The translations under genes were made by a program, and so were the position numbers. The notes under the pieces were generated by a model. The model was not told the DNA's origin, did not search any database, and saw only the letters and a list, made by a program, of their open reading frames with translations. A stretch of 64,000 nucleotides of DNA, taken from positions 349,367 to 413,366 of the forward strand of contig NZ_BMSK01000006.1 of assembly GCF_014649115.1 (NCBI RefSeq), in the 5' to 3' direction. The stretch's first letter is position 1, and every line of letters starts with the position of its first letter. The DNA is from Streptomyces eurythermus. GTDB taxonomy: Bacteria > Actinomycetota > Actinomycetes > Streptomycetales > Streptomycetaceae. Below, piece by piece: positions 1-10,000 of the stretch.

Positions 1-25
1 GGTCCGACGCAGGCGGTCACACGCT

Positions 26-481
26 TCAGGACACGCTGATGTCGGTGTGCGCCTGAGCCACGCGCAGCAGTGCCTTCGCGATCACGTCGGCCTCGTCGTC
101 GCTCAGATGCCGGGCGAAGTGCTCCCAGATGCCGCGCAGGTAGACCGGCGCCGTCTCGCGCAGCGCGGCCAGGCCGTCCTCGGTGATCACCGCCCAGGTC
201 ACCCGCTTGTCCGTGGGATCGGGCCGCTTTGTCACCAGGCCGAGCCGGGCCATCTCGTCCACCAGCCGGCTGACCCGGGTCCGGCTGAGGACCACACGCT
301 CGGCGACTTCCTGCATGCGCAGGCCCCGCTCGCCCCCCGCACGTAGCTCCAGAAGTACGTCGTACCAGGTCAGCGGGATACGGCCGTTGCGCTGGACGTC
401 GCTCTCGATCGCCCGCACGGCGGAGTTGTGGGCCAGCAGCAGCGCTCGCCACGCCTCGACTCGGTGCTCACCTTCGTTCAC
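26..481 (-). CDS. MarR-family transcriptional regulator
   Basis: A winged-helix DNA-binding protein of about 151 residues. The core region around LRMQEVAERVVLSRTRVSRL followed by a wing with the D-P-x-D-x-R signature (KRPDPTDKRV) is diagnostic of MarR. I chose the GTG at 481 because it gives the usual family length and leaves a perfect palindrome at 506-519 upstream of the gene; an in-frame GTG at 520 would place that palindrome inside the coding region. It is divergent from the rhodanese and YceI genes and probably represses itself and them. The ligand is unknown; MarR proteins of this size usually sense phenolics or oxidants. Confidence 0.88.
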   Translation of the reverse strand: MNEGEHRVEAWRALLLAHNSAVRAIESDVQRNGRIPLTWYDVLLELRAGGERGLRMQEVAERVVLSRTRVSRLVDEMARLGLVTKRPDPTDKRVTWAVITEDGLAALRETAPVYLRGIWEHFARHLSDDEADVIAKALLRVAQAHTDISVS

Positions 482-505
482 GAGAAGAGTGTATCCAGAC
501 TTGCT

Positions 506-544
506 TGCGTGCGCACGCACGGATTAAGGTGTGTGCAGACGCAC
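506..544. promoter_or_regulatory. Two palindromes in the MarR/rhodanese divergent promoter
   Basis: Seen in sequence: TGCGTGCGCACGCA at 506-519 is a perfect 14-bp palindrome, and GTGC-N4-GCAC at 533-544 repeats the same half-site. Both lie between the divergent starts at 481 and 575, where a MarR autorepressor would bind. Operator function is inferred. Confidence 0.5.
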
Positions 545-574
545 TGATTTCCGCTTCGAAAACGGGAGGCGTAC

Positions 575-904
575 ATGGTCCAGCGGATCACGCGTGACGA
601 GCTGAAGAAGAAGATCGAGGAAGGGCTGGTGACGGTCGTCGAGGCCCTGCCCGCCCAGTACTACAACGACAAGCACCTGCCCGGCGCGCTCAACCTGCCG
701 CACGACCAGGTCGACCAGCTGGCTCCCGGCCTGCTGCCCGACAAGGAGGCGGAGGTCGTCGTCTACTGCGCCAACGAGCCGTGCCCCAACTCCGGCATCG
801 CGGCCCAGCGGCTGGCGGAGCTGGGATACGTCAACGTCAGGGAATACGGCGAGGGCAAGGACGACTGGGTCGGGGCCGGCCTGCCGACCGAGTCCGGCGC
901 CTGA
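575..904 (+). CDS. Rhodanese-domain sulfurtransferase
   Basis: A single rhodanese domain spans nearly all 109 residues. The catalytic-loop Cys lies in VVYCANEPCPNSG, with a second Cys five residues later, and the N-terminal acidic/aromatic part and LPGALNLPH motif are typical. Single-domain rhodaneses carry persulfide sulfur on the active Cys. An SD (GGGAGG) precedes the ATG. It is 16 nt upstream of the YceI gene and divergent from the MarR gene, which suggests a stress-induced two-gene unit. The physiological sulfur acceptor cannot be read from sequence. Confidence 0.88.
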   Translation: MVQRITRDELKKKIEEGLVTVVEALPAQYYNDKHLPGALNLPHDQVDQLAPGLLPDKEAEVVVYCANEPCPNSGIAAQRLAELGYVNVREYGEGKDDWVGAGLPTESGA

Positions 905-920
905 TCGGAGGACCGACCAC

Positions 921-1490
921 ATGACCACGTCACCGACCCGTACCGTCGACGGGGTGGAACTGCCCGCGGCCGGCACCTGGAAGATCGACCCCGGACACGC
1001 CGAAGTCGGCTTCGTCGGACGGCACTTCATGCTGACCAAGGTGCGCGGCCGGTTCACCGGCGTGGACGCCACGGTCGAGATCGGCGAGCGCCCGGAGGAC
1101 AGCAAGGTCACCGCCGTCATCGACATGACCAGCGTGGACAGCGGCGACCGGACGCGCGACGACCACCTGCGCTCCGCGGACTTCTTCGACACGGAGAAAC
1201 ACCCCAAGGCCACCTTCGTCTCCACCGCGGTCACCTGGGACGGCAAGCGCGGCACCCTCGCCGGCGACCTGACCATCAAGGACGTCACCCGCCCGGTGAC
1301 CCTGGAGGTGGACTACCTGGGCTACGCGCGCGACCCCTGGGGCAACGACCGCACGGTCTTCTCCGCCCACGGCAAGATCAACCGAGAGGACTGGGGCCTG
1401 ACCTGGAACATGGTCCTGGACTCCGGCGGCATCCTCGTCTCCAAGGAGATCGAGCTGTCGCTGGACCTGGAGGCGATCAAGGAGGCCTGA
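921..1490 (+). CDS. YceI-family polyisoprenoid-binding-like protein
   Basis: A 189-residue protein with the YceI lipocalin-like pattern: an opening GTWKIDPGHAEVGFVGRHF, then alternating beta strands with KVRGRFTGVDA, DSGDRTRDDHLRSADFFD and a closing GKINREDWGLTWN. YceI proteins bind amphipathic isoprenoids or amides; actinobacterial members usually lack a signal peptide, as here. It follows the rhodanese gene with a GGAGGACC Shine-Dalgarno and probably shares its MarR control. The ligand is unknown. Confidence 0.9.
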   Translation: MTTSPTRTVDGVELPAAGTWKIDPGHAEVGFVGRHFMLTKVRGRFTGVDATVEIGERPEDSKVTAVIDMTSVDSGDRTRDDHLRSADFFDTEKHPKATFVSTAVTWDGKRGTLAGDLTIKDVTRPVTLEVDYLGYARDPWGNDRTVFSAHGKINREDWGLTWNMVLDSGGILVSKEIELSLDLEAIKEA

Positions 1491-1504
1491 CCTCCCGTCC
1501 TGAG

Positions 1505-1538
1505 GGGCCCCGGTGTGCCGGCCTGCGCACCGGGGCCC
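1505..1538 (+). terminator. Hairpin terminator after the YceI gene
   Basis: GGGCCCCGGTG (1505-1515) pairs perfectly with CACCGGGGCCC (1528-1538) across a 12-nt loop, starting 15 nt after the YceI stop codon. There is no T-tract, as is usual in Streptomyces. Confidence 0.7.
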
Positions 1539-2285
1539 GTCCGGCATGCGGCGACACGTGCGATGCGTGCCACCGTGCCACGACATGCCGGCGCGCGTGC
1601 TCTTGTGCGTGTCGGTGTGCCGTGTGCCATATGTGCCACACGCGTCACGTACGCTCCGCAGCCGCATACCCGCCCGCCCCTCATGCGCCCGCGTGCTCCC
1701 GCGCGCCTCCCCGTCCTGACCGTGCGCCCGCTCGGCCGCCGACGGTCCGCCGGACGGCTGGGCGTTTCCCGCCGCACTCGCGGAGCAGGAGGACGGCAAG
1801 CCCCGCCATGCCGCCGAACGCCGGTGGAACCGGCCGCCGTTGCCCACCTGCGCATCGGCGTGAAGGCACCCGTAGACACCGTTTTCCCACGCCGTGCCGA
1901 CGGCACGGCGCCTGACCCGTGCCCGGCATCGCGCACCGCAGAGCGCACGCCGGGAAGCCGGTGCGCGGCCTGTCAAAAGGCGGTCCTTTGTGACGGTGAG
2001 TCGCTTGTCCCGCCGCCGCCGACTGTGGCACAGTCACCTACCGGACGAAGTCCGTATACGGGGGTATACATGTCTGGAACTCGTTTCCGAACTCACGTCG
2101 TAGCCGGCGACGAGCACTCTGGCCTCCTTCCGTAGGAGCACCCTTCCCACCGTCCGACCGCGACGGTTCTCCGTGTGCCCTGGGCCACGGCCCGCACAAG
2201 TCCTCTGAAACACGAGCCGGGTCTCCCGCACGCCGGGACGGGCCCGCTCGTGCCCGCACTCGTACGCCGTACGACTGGAGGAACC
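1539..2285. other. Long non-coding leader upstream of the roh-like operon
   Basis: About 750 bp with no credible gene: the open frames here are arginine/proline-rich shadows. It should hold the promoter and any leader of the seven-gene operon starting at 2286. The only structured element I can point to is the repeat at 2054-2069. Confidence 0.5.
2054..2069. promoter_or_regulatory. GTATAC-N4-GTATAC element, possible metal-regulator operator
   Basis: Two GTATAC hexamers are separated by GGGG, so the core reads ATAC-GGGG-GTAT. This AT-rich symmetric site is conspicuous in such GC-rich DNA and lies about 220 bp before the operon. It loosely resembles CsoR-family (copper or persulfide repressor) sites, whose half-sites are ATACC/GGTAT. 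A multicopper oxidase is encoded in the operon. Function is a guess. Confidence 0.3.
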
Positions 2286-3479
2286 ATGACCATGCACGCC
2301 GGCACCACTGTGAGCACCGCGCACGACCTACGGCTGCTCGATCTGACACAGCATGAGATCCAGGCCCTGCGCACCGAGTTCAACCTCGCCGACGCCCACA
2401 CCCACCAGCGCCAGTCCGCCGCCCAGCACGAGATCGTCGGCCGCCTTCCCCAGCTGTGGTACGAGGCGGAGGAGGGCCTCCAGGCCACCTACGAGCAGCG
2501 CTTCACCGAGGCGTTCTTCCGCCTCCACCGCCAGCCCACCGCCCTGGCCAGGAACAAGACGCTCCTGTCGTACGCCGCTTCCATCTCCACCATGGTCGTG
2601 GCGATGTACCTCAAGCAGCGGCGCGCCGCCGTCACCCTGGTCGAGCCGTGCTTCGACAACCTGCACGACGTCCTGTCGAACATGGGCGTGCCGCTGTACC
2701 CCGTCGAGGAGTCGGCGCTGCACGACCCCGACCGCATCTACACCGAACTCAAGCGCCGGGTCCGCACCGACGCGCTGTTCCTCGTCGACCCCAACAACCC
2801 CACCGGCTTCACGCTCATGCGGCACGGCCGCAAGGGGCTGGAAGAGGTCGTCCGGTTCTGCAAGGACCACAACAAACTGCTGGTCATCGACTTCTGCTTC
2901 GCCTCGTTCACCCTCTACGACCCCGAACTCGCCCGGTTCGACGTCTACGAGCTGCTGGAGGAGTCCGGGGTGAGCTACCTGGCGATCGAGGACACCGGAA
3001 AGACCTGGCCGGTGCAGGACGCCAAGGCCGCCATGCTCACGGCCAGCGAGGACATCAAGGACGACATCTACAACCTGCACACCAGCGTGCTGCTGAACGT
3101 CTCGCCGTTCGTGCTCAATATGCTGACCCAGTACGTGGAGAACTCCCGCGAGGACGGTCTGGCCTCGGTCCGCGAGGTGCTCGACACCAACCGGGCCGCC
3201 GTCCGGGAGGCGCTGCGCGGCACGATCCTCGACTACCAGGAACCGGTCGCCAAGACCAGCGTCGCCTGGGCGCGGATCACCCACCCCGAGCTGACCGCGA
3301 GCGAACTCCAGCGGGAGCTGCGCGCGGAGGGCGTGTACGTGTTGCCCGGGCGGTACTTCTACTGGAGCCAGCCCGGCCGCGGCGAGCCCTATGTCCGCAT
3401 GGCCCTGGCCCGCGAGCCGGAGATGTTCGCCGGCGCGATGCAGCGGCTGCGGAAGGTGCTGGACCGCTATGCCCGCTGA
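2286..3479 (+). CDS. rohP: PLP-dependent L-arginine oxidase/hydroxylase, RohP/MppP-like
   Basis: A fold-type I PLP enzyme of 397 residues. It carries the N-terminal segment [20 protein letters not shown] that in MppP and RohP folds over the active site and separates these oxidases from ordinary aminotransferases. Other features are DPNNPTG near residue 170, the Schiff-base lysine in EDTGKTWP (Lys239) and a carboxylate-binding Arg in YVRMALAR. Family members use O2 and PLP to turn L-arginine into 4-hydroxy-2-oxoarginine, the first step to azomycin (RohP) or enduracididine (MppP). The next three genes fit the RohQ, RohR and RohS roles, so the azomycin role is preferred. The ATG at 2286 has a GGAGGA Shine-Dalgarno. 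Confidence 0.85.
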   Translation: MTMHAGTTVSTAHDLRLLDLTQHEIQALRTEFNLADAHTHQRQSAAQHEIVGRLPQLWYEAEEGLQATYEQRFTEAFFRLHRQPTALARNKTLLSYAASISTMVVAMYLKQRRAAVTLVEPCFDNLHDVLSNMGVPLYPVEESALHDPDRIYTELKRRVRTDALFLVDPNNPTGFTLMRHGRKGLEEVVRFCKDHNKLLVIDFCFASFTLYDPELARFDVYELLEESGVSYLAIEDTGKTWPVQDAKAAMLTASEDIKDDIYNLHTSVLLNVSPFVLNMLTQYVENSREDGLASVREVLDTNRAAVREALRGTILDYQEPVAKTSVAWARITHPELTASELQRELRAEGVYVLPGRYFYWSQPGRGEPYVRMALAREPEMFAGAMQRLRKVLDRYAR

Positions 3480-4041
3480 CACCCCCGCCGCACCGGACCG
3501 TGAGGTCTTCGTCGACGCGGCGCTGTTCCTCGGCATGCACAGCCAGGACGACGGCCTGCGCGTCGCCTGCAAGGCGTTCTTCGTGGAACGGCTCGACACC
3601 CGTGTGGTCATGAACCTGGAACAGGTGGGCCGCTGCGACGACGTCATCTGGAGCTACTCACGAGAACTCCAGGACCTCTACTACCCGTTCATGGACCAGC
3701 TCCACACGGTCATGGACATCAGCCGGGAAGGGTACGACCGGGCGGACGTCGGCCTGGCCCTGTCCGACCCCGCCCTGCCCGGCCAACTGCCCTTCATCGA
3801 CCGGCTGTTGATCGCCATGGTCGTCAACCGCAAGGGGCTGCTGCACACCGTCGGCCCCCGCGGGGCCGCCTTCGGGGGACTCCCCGTGCGCGCCGTGGCC
3901 GCCCGGCCCGCCGGCGCGCCCGAGCCCGCCTTCCCCGAGCCGCTGGAGCGGCTCTACCGCGCATCGCTCGCCCTGCGCCTGCCCCCGGACCGGCTGGGCA
4001 TACCGGCACCGGACCGGGCCGCGGCGCGGGACCGTACCTGA
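3469..4041 (+). CDS. rohQ: Putative cyclodehydratase, RohQ-like
   Basis: A 190-residue protein with no classical motif that I recognise. It is called by position and by the set of partner genes: in the azomycin pathway a small protein, RohQ, cyclises guanidinoacetaldehyde to 2-aminoimidazole. The N-terminal half ([29 protein letters not shown]) reads like a compact alpha/beta domain with conserved acidic and His residues, while the C-terminal 60 residues are proline/alanine-rich. The ATG at 3469 overlaps the end of rohP by 11 nt, which implies translational coupling. The identification is weaker than for its neighbours. Confidence 0.65.
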   Translation: MPADTPAAPDREVFVDAALFLGMHSQDDGLRVACKAFFVERLDTRVVMNLEQVGRCDDVIWSYSRELQDLYYPFMDQLHTVMDISREGYDRADVGLALSDPALPGQLPFIDRLLIAMVVNRKGLLHTVGPRGAAFGGLPVRAVAARPAGAPEPAFPEPLERLYRASLALRLPPDRLGIPAPDRAAARDRT

Positions 4042-4052
4042 GGGAGCCCGAG

Positions 4053-4850
4053 ATGTACCAGGGAGTGATCGCGGCCCTGGTGACGCCGCTCTCGGAGACC
4101 GGTGAGGTCTCCGAGAGCGGGGTCGCCCGGCTGCTGGACACCGTCCGACCCCATGCCGACGCCCTGCTGCCCAACCTCAGCACCGGCGAAGGACGCCGGC
4201 TCAGCGACCGGCAGTGGGAGGACATGCTCACGGCGACCGTGAAACACGCCGGCGGCCTGCCCGTCCTCGCCGGCATCCTGCGGCCCACCACGGAACGGGT
4301 GCTGGAGCGGGCCCGGGTCGCGGTGGACCTCGGCGCCCAGGCACTGGTCGCCACCACCCCGTACGGCCCGGGGATCACCCAGGACGAGATCCGCCGCCAC
4401 TTCACCGAACTCGGCGAGCGCGGCGGCCTGCCGGTCGTCGTCTACCACGGCACCGAGGTCGCGGGGAACGCCGCCGACTTCGACACCCTGCTGCGGATCT
4501 GCGAACTGCCCTCGGTGGTGGCCGTCAAGGACTCCTCGGGCAGCGCGGACTTCACCCGGCGGCTGGTCCGGGCCCGGCCCGGGGCGCGGATCCTCGCCGG
4601 GCTGGAACACCTGCTGCTGGAGTCCGGGCCCGTCGACGGATACGTGGTCGCGCTCGCCAACGCCGAACCGGCGCTGTGCGCCGACCTGTTCGCCGGCCGG
4701 CTCACCGATCCGGCCGCCCGCCTCGCCGACGCCTGCGCACGCTACGGCCTGGAGCGGGACGACTGGTACCGGCGGATCAAGACCGCGCTGTACCACCGCG
4801 GCGTACTGGAGACCGACAGGACCGTGGAGACCGCGGAGGTGGGCGAATGA
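4053..4850 (+). CDS. rohR: DapA-superfamily aldolase, RohR-like
   Basis: A 265-residue Class I (Schiff-base) aldolase of the dihydrodipicolinate synthase family: MYQGVIAALVTPLSE at the start, LLPNLSTGEG for the GTTGE loop, VVVYHGTE for the tyrosine strand and VAVKDSSG with the catalytic lysine near residue 155. In the azomycin route the RohR aldolase cleaves 4-hydroxy-2-oxoarginine to guanidinoacetaldehyde and pyruvate. The protein is shorter than typical DapA (about 290). Its stop overlaps the start of the next gene (ATGA). Confidence 0.8.
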   Translation: MYQGVIAALVTPLSETGEVSESGVARLLDTVRPHADALLPNLSTGEGRRLSDRQWEDMLTATVKHAGGLPVLAGILRPTTERVLERARVAVDLGAQALVATTPYGPGITQDEIRRHFTELGERGGLPVVVYHGTEVAGNAADFDTLLRICELPSVVAVKDSSGSADFTRRLVRARPGARILAGLEHLLLESGPVDGYVVALANAEPALCADLFAGRLTDPAARLADACARYGLERDDWYRRIKTALYHRGVLETDRTVETAEVGE

Positions 4851-5758
4851 ACACCGAGGCCCCAGTCGTACCGGGTCCCCCGGCGGCTCGCCCGGCCGTG
4901 CCCTCCTGGCCCGCCCCGGCCTCCGGCGGCGAGTCGGTCCACCGAGAACTGTTCCGGCTCAACCGCACACCGCTCGACTCCCGGCTGCTCGCCCGGGTCG
5001 AGGAGATCGAACGGGACTGGATCCTCCCGCTCGTGCGGGCCGTCGAGGCGGCCACCGCACCGGTAGCCGACCGGGCCGACTGGCAGCGCCGGCTGTCCGG
5101 GCTGCTGGCCCGGGAACGCGCGGGCAACCCGGCCGGCGAATACCTGGCCGAACAGGCTACCCGCGAGGAATTCACTCACGTGGTAAGGGAGTTCGCGCTC
5201 GACGGGCTGACCGAGGCGCAGAACTTCTTCCCCGCCGTGCCCCGGCTGCCGATCAAGGCCCAGATGGCCGTGATGCGGGTCCTCATCGACGAGTTCGGCT
5301 GCGGCAACCTCCAGCAGGCCCACTCCCAGCTGTACCGGCTGCTCCTCGCCGAACTCGGCCTGCCCCAGGAGCCGGAACACTTCCTGGACACCACCGGGGA
5401 CGAGACCTTCCAGTTCCTCAACGTCTTCTACTGGCTCACCCAACGCGCCCCGCACGTCGAGTACTTCCTGGGCGCCCTGGCCTACCTGGAGGCATCCATA
5501 CCGGACGCCTTCACCCACCAGGCGCGGGCCTGCGCGCGGCTCGGCATCCGACACGGCCGCTACTACACCGAACACCTGCACATCGACACCTTCCACATGC
5601 GGGAGATGCAGTTGGCCATCAAGGAGTACGAAGCCGCCTACGGTCTCGACCCGACCCGGCTGTGGACCGGTGCCCGACTGCTCTCCCGGCTGATCGGCGG
5701 CGCCTTCGACGCGGCCGTGGCACGGGCGAGGGAGTCGGCCGGCGGGGTGACGGCATGA
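4847..5758 (+). CDS. rohS: Heme-oxygenase-like diiron N-oxygenase, RohS-like
   Basis: A mostly helical 303-residue protein with the ligand pattern of the HDO (SznF/UndA/BesC/RohS) superfamily. It has an early Glu in the helix around ATREEFTHVV, then DEFGCGNLQQAHSQLY (Glu and His), and a C-terminal HIDTFHMREM helix giving the Asp/His pair. In azomycin biosynthesis RohS oxidises the amine of 2-aminoimidazole to a nitro group. The first 35 residues are proline-rich and probably disordered. It is coupled by 4-nt overlaps to both neighbours. Together with the three genes upstream this completes the reported minimal azomycin set. Confidence 0.82.
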   Translation: MNTEAPVVPGPPAARPAVPSWPAPASGGESVHRELFRLNRTPLDSRLLARVEEIERDWILPLVRAVEAATAPVADRADWQRRLSGLLARERAGNPAGEYLAEQATREEFTHVVREFALDGLTEAQNFFPAVPRLPIKAQMAVMRVLIDEFGCGNLQQAHSQLYRLLLAELGLPQEPEHFLDTTGDETFQFLNVFYWLTQRAPHVEYFLGALAYLEASIPDAFTHQARACARLGIRHGRYYTEHLHIDTFHMREMQLAIKEYEAAYGLDPTRLWTGARLLSRLIGGAFDAAVARARESAGGVTA

Positions 5759-7071
5759 CGGGCCGCACCGGAGCCGAGGAGCCGGCCCTGGAGGAACTGC
5801 CCGGCGACCGGCTGCGCGTCCGGGTGGCCGGCCGGGAGTTCGTGACCGACGCCGCCTGCCCGCACCGCAAGGGCCGACTCGTCCACGGCCAGGTCAACGC
5901 CCGCACCCTGCGCATCACTTGCCCGCTGCACCACAGCAGCTTCGACCTGACCACCGGCTGCCCGGTGGGCGGCCCCGCCGAGGAGGCGCTGGCCGTGCAC
6001 CGGGGCGGCCTCTGGCCCGGCTACTACCGCGCCGAGCAGGTCTGGCTGCCCGCCTCCGAGCAACTCATGGACTGGGGCGAGGAATTCCACGAACTGATGC
6101 TCGGCGACGAACTGCGCATGGCGGCCTACCGGGCGGCCGTCAGCGAGGCGGTACGCCCCGGGGACACGGTCCTCGACCTGGGCACCGGCACCGGCATCCT
6201 GGCCCGTTGGGCCCTGGAGGCCGGGGCGACCCGGGTCTACGGGATCGACCTGAACGAGAACGTCCTGGCCACCGCCGCCGAGCGGCTCGCCGAGGCCGGG
6301 TTCGCCGACCGCTTCATCCCGCTCGCGGGCCTCTCCTTCGACCTGGAGCTGCCCGAGCGGGCCGACATCGTCATCTCCGAGATCATGGGCAACCTCGGCG
6401 ACAACGAGAACTTCTCCGCGATCCTCGACGACGCCCGGGAACGCTTCCTGCGCCCCGGCGGCACCATGCTGCCCCGCCTGGTGGACACCTTCCTGGTTCC
6501 GGTGACCGCCGAGTCCGCGCACGCGCAGCTGACCGGCCCCGGACCCGAGGACGCGGGCGGACCGAGCGCCTTCGCCGCCCTGCTGGCCGCCCGCGGCGCC
6601 CGGGACCCGTATTCCCTGTACTACGACGTGATCCTCCCGGTCTCCGGCCACCTGAGCGCACCGGGCCTGCTGCGGCGCTACGAGCCGGGACACGAACGGA
6701 CCGGACCGGGCCGCACCCCGGTCTCGTACGACGTGCCGCTGGCGTTCACCGTGCAGCGGGACGGCGTGTTCACCGGGTTCAAGGGCTACTTCACCGCCCG
6801 GCTGTCGGACACGGTGGCGCTCGACATCTCCGGCGACGACATCGCGGGACGCACCACCTCCGACAGCTGGAAACACTGCTATCTGCCCGTCGAACGGCCG
6901 GTGCGGGTGCGGCGCGGCGACCGGATCGCCATGACCTTCAGCCGCCGGAGCGGCCGGGACGGCAGCCCCTTCGGCCAGACCTACGGCTGGCAGGGCCGGA
7001 TCCTGTCCGGCTCCCGGGTCGTGGACCGGTTCGCCCACAGCACCGGCCCCGCCACCGACCTGCCCGAATGA
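5755..7071 (+). CDS. Rieske ferredoxin domain fused to a PRMT-like methyltransferase
   Basis: A 438-residue two-domain protein. Residues about 10-85 form a Rieske [2Fe-2S] domain with ligands in CPHRKG and CPLHHSS (C-x-H...C-x2-H). Residues about 110-438 form a class I SAM methyltransferase: LDLGTGTGILARWALEAGA binds SAM, and ISEIMGNLGDNENF resembles the double-E loop of protein arginine methyltransferases. PRMTs act on guanidino nitrogens, and this operon handles an arginine-derived guanidine and 2-aminoimidazole. The enzyme may therefore N-methylate a pathway intermediate, with the Rieske domain passing electrons to an oxygenase. Both roles are inference. Coupled by overlaps on each side. 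Confidence 0.72.
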   Translation: MTGRTGAEEPALEELPGDRLRVRVAGREFVTDAACPHRKGRLVHGQVNARTLRITCPLHHSSFDLTTGCPVGGPAEEALAVHRGGLWPGYYRAEQVWLPASEQLMDWGEEFHELMLGDELRMAAYRAAVSEAVRPGDTVLDLGTGTGILARWALEAGATRVYGIDLNENVLATAAERLAEAGFADRFIPLAGLSFDLELPERADIVISEIMGNLGDNENFSAILDDARERFLRPGGTMLPRLVDTFLVPVTAESAHAQLTGPGPEDAGGPSAFAALLAARGARDPYSLYYDVILPVSGHLSAPGLLRRYEPGHERTGPGRTPVSYDVPLAFTVQRDGVFTGFKGYFTARLSDTVALDISGDDIAGRTTSDSWKHCYLPVERPVRVRRGDRIAMTFSRRSGRDGSPFGQTYGWQGRILSGSRVVDRFAHSTGPATDLPE

Positions 7072-10000
7072 CCATGACACACGGGGGAGTTCACCAAGAC
7101 ATGACCAGCACAGCGGCACCGGCCGAGCAGCACGGGGACGGACGTCCGGTGCGGACGTACGACGTGGTCGCGCTCAACGTGCCCATCGCGTACAACGAGT
7201 TCGGCGACCACGACCGCAACGGCGCCCTGTACGCCCTCGCCTCCGACGCGCCGGAACTGAGGGAGGTGGCGGCCTCCTGGCCGCAGCCGTTCCCCAGCTA
7301 TCTGGCCCAGCCCGAGCTGGTGCCCGGCCCGCACCCGCTCGCCCGACCGCTCGTCCTGCGGGTCCGGCGCGGTGAACGGCTGCGGGTCCGGCTGACCAAC
7401 GAGCTGCCGCGCCCCGCCGGCATCACACTCCAGGGTGTCCGCTACGACGTGCGCACCATGGACGGACTCGCCGCGGGCGCCAACCCGGACAGCAGCGTGC
7501 CCCCGGGCGGCACCCGCGTCTACGAATGGGTCTGCGAGCACGAAGGGGTCTTCCACTTCGGGGACATGTCCGACGCCCGCGGCGAGGGCACCCAGAGCCA
7601 CGGCATGGTCGGCGCGGTCGTGGTCGAGGCGCCCGAGGCGACCTGGACCGACCCGGAGACCGGAGCGCCGCTGGCCACCGGCCTGTACGCGGACGTCCAT
7701 CTGCCGGACCGCAGCTTCCGCGAGTTCGTGGTCTTCATGATGGAGTACCCGAGCAACGACAACCCGGCGGTGCCGCCGCCGATGCCCGGTCACGGCCACG
7801 GCGGGGGACACGGCGAGGACGGGGGACACGGCGGCGGGCACACCGGGGCCGGCGCGCGGACGGCCACCGGCTGGCCGGCCGCCCGCCCGGACACTTCGGA
7901 CACCGTGGACGACCTGACCCCGCTCAACAACGCGATGCTTCCGGTCAACCACCGCATCGAGCCCATGGAATGGCGGATGTACCGCTACCAGAAGCTCCTC
8001 GAGGAGGGCCGTATCGACCCGGTGCGCGACGCGGTGATCGGCGAGGAGGCACACCACAGCTCCTGGCTGTTCGGCGACCCCTCCACCCCGGTCCTGCGCG
8101 GCTACTCCGGCGACCCCACCGTCATCCGGCTGGTGCACGGCGGTATGCGCGACACCCATGTCTTCCACACCCACCTGCACCAGTGGCGGCTGCGGCCGGG
8201 CGACGAGAACGCGCCCATCGTGGACTCCGTCAGCATCGGCCCGCAGGAGGCCATGACCCTCGAACTGATCGGCGGCCTCGGCTCCCGGCAGGGCGCGGTC
8301 GGCGACTCCATCTGGCACTGCCACATGTACGTCCACTTCCATATGGGCATGTGGGGGCTGTTCCGGATCTTCGACACCCTCCAGGACGGCACCGGCAGCT
8401 ACCCCGACGGCCGCACCGTACAGCCGCTGGTCCCGCTGCCGCACCGCCCGGCCCCGCCGGCGCCCACGCCCGAACGGCCCGGCTTCCCCGGCTTCCTCGC
8501 CCAGTCCGCCACCTTCCCGCAGAAGAACCCCCGGCCGCCGCGGACCCCGCTGCAGCCGCCCGGCATGGGCCGCGAGCCCACCCCCCTGGAAGCCGCCGCC
8601 TTCGTGGACGACCCCCAGCCCGGCGAGGCCTTCACCAAGATCGCCCCACCGGACGCCCCGGTGCGCCGCTACCACCTGGTGGTCACCAACGGCACCCTCT
8701 ACTACCACGGCGACCCCACCGACAAGCACGCCGTGACCTGGCACGACCACAACGCCCACTTCTACGTCCTCGCCGAGGAGATCGAGGAGGCCGGCGGCCT
8801 CGAGGAGTTCAAGCGGCAGCTCGCACGGGGCGAGCGCACCCTCGAACCGCTGGTCATCCGGGCCAACAAGGGAGAGGTCCTCGAACTCACCCTGACCAAC
8901 GCGCTGCCGACCGGACCGCAGGAGGAGTCGGCGTTCGACCCGCACCTGCCGTTCCAGCCGGAGTGCGGACTCCACACCCACCTGGTCAAGTACGACCCGC
9001 TGATCTCCGACGGCTCCGCGGTCGGCTGGAACTACCTGTCCGCCACCACCACCGCCGACCAGGGCGAGGAGGCCCACGGCCAGTACAACTCCTGGACCTA
9101 CCGCTGGTACGTGGACGAGGAGTTCGGCACCGTCTTCTTCCACGACCACCTGCTCGCCAACTACCGCCAGCGCCACGGCCTGTTCGGAGCCCTCATGGCC
9201 GAACCCGAGGGCGCGGTCTGGGTCTCGCCCCACGACCACGGCAAGGAACTGCGGCGCGGCACCCAGGCCGTGATCAAGAAGGCCGACGGCACGGCACACC
9301 GCGAAATGGTCCTGGCCATCGGCGACTTCGTGCCCATGGTCAGGCACGGACACGGCGACCACGGCGAGCCCGTCAACCCGCCGCCGGCGCCCGGAGCCCC
9401 GGACGACCAGGGCGCGATGGGCGTCAACTACCGCAGCGAACCGCTGTCCGAGCGCGTCGGGGACCCGGCCCACTGGTTCTCCAGCGCCGTCCACGGCGAC
9501 CCCGGCACCCCGCTGCTGCGCGGCTACGCCGGGGAGGACCTGCGCCTGCACATCCTGCAGGGCTCCCACGACCTCCAGCACAGCTTCACCGTCTCCGGCG
9601 CCCGCTGGCGCGAGTGGCCCCGCCGCGCCGACACCGCCTGGCGCAACCAGCAGACGCTGGGCATCTCGAACGTCGCCGAGCTGGCCCTCGCCCCGACCAT
9701 GGTCCCCGGCGACCACCTGTGGTCCTTCAGCGCGGGCAACGACCTGTGGCTGGGCTGCTGGGGCCTGCTGCGGCTGCACGACCGCCGGCAGGCCGACCTG
9801 CCGCCGCTGCCCGGCCGCACCACCGGCATCCCGCAGCTGCCGGCCCGCCGCCGGGTGCGCCGGCACACCGTACGCGCCCGCGCCCAGGTCGTCGCGTACA
9901 GCGCGCTGCGCACCGACCCGTACGGGCTGGTCCTCACCGCCGACGGGGACGGCGGCCCGGAGGAGGGCCCGCTGGTCCTGCGCTGCCGGGCCGGTGAATG

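Noticed and set aside
524..1288. 254-aa minus-strand frame overlapping the rhodanese/YceI genes
   Set aside because: It is antisense to two clear genes and its translation is Val/Arg/Ser-rich with no domain, the usual shadow of GC-rich codons.
1515..2135. 206-aa plus-strand frame in the leader of the roh operon
   Set aside because: It is Arg/Pro/Ala-rich, starts inside the terminator hairpin and has no Shine-Dalgarno.
2286..3479. Reading the first roh-like gene as an ordinary class I/II aminotransferase
   Set aside because: The N-terminal [20 protein letters not shown] segment is the special lid of the MppP/RohP arginine oxidases and the neighbours fit the azomycin route.
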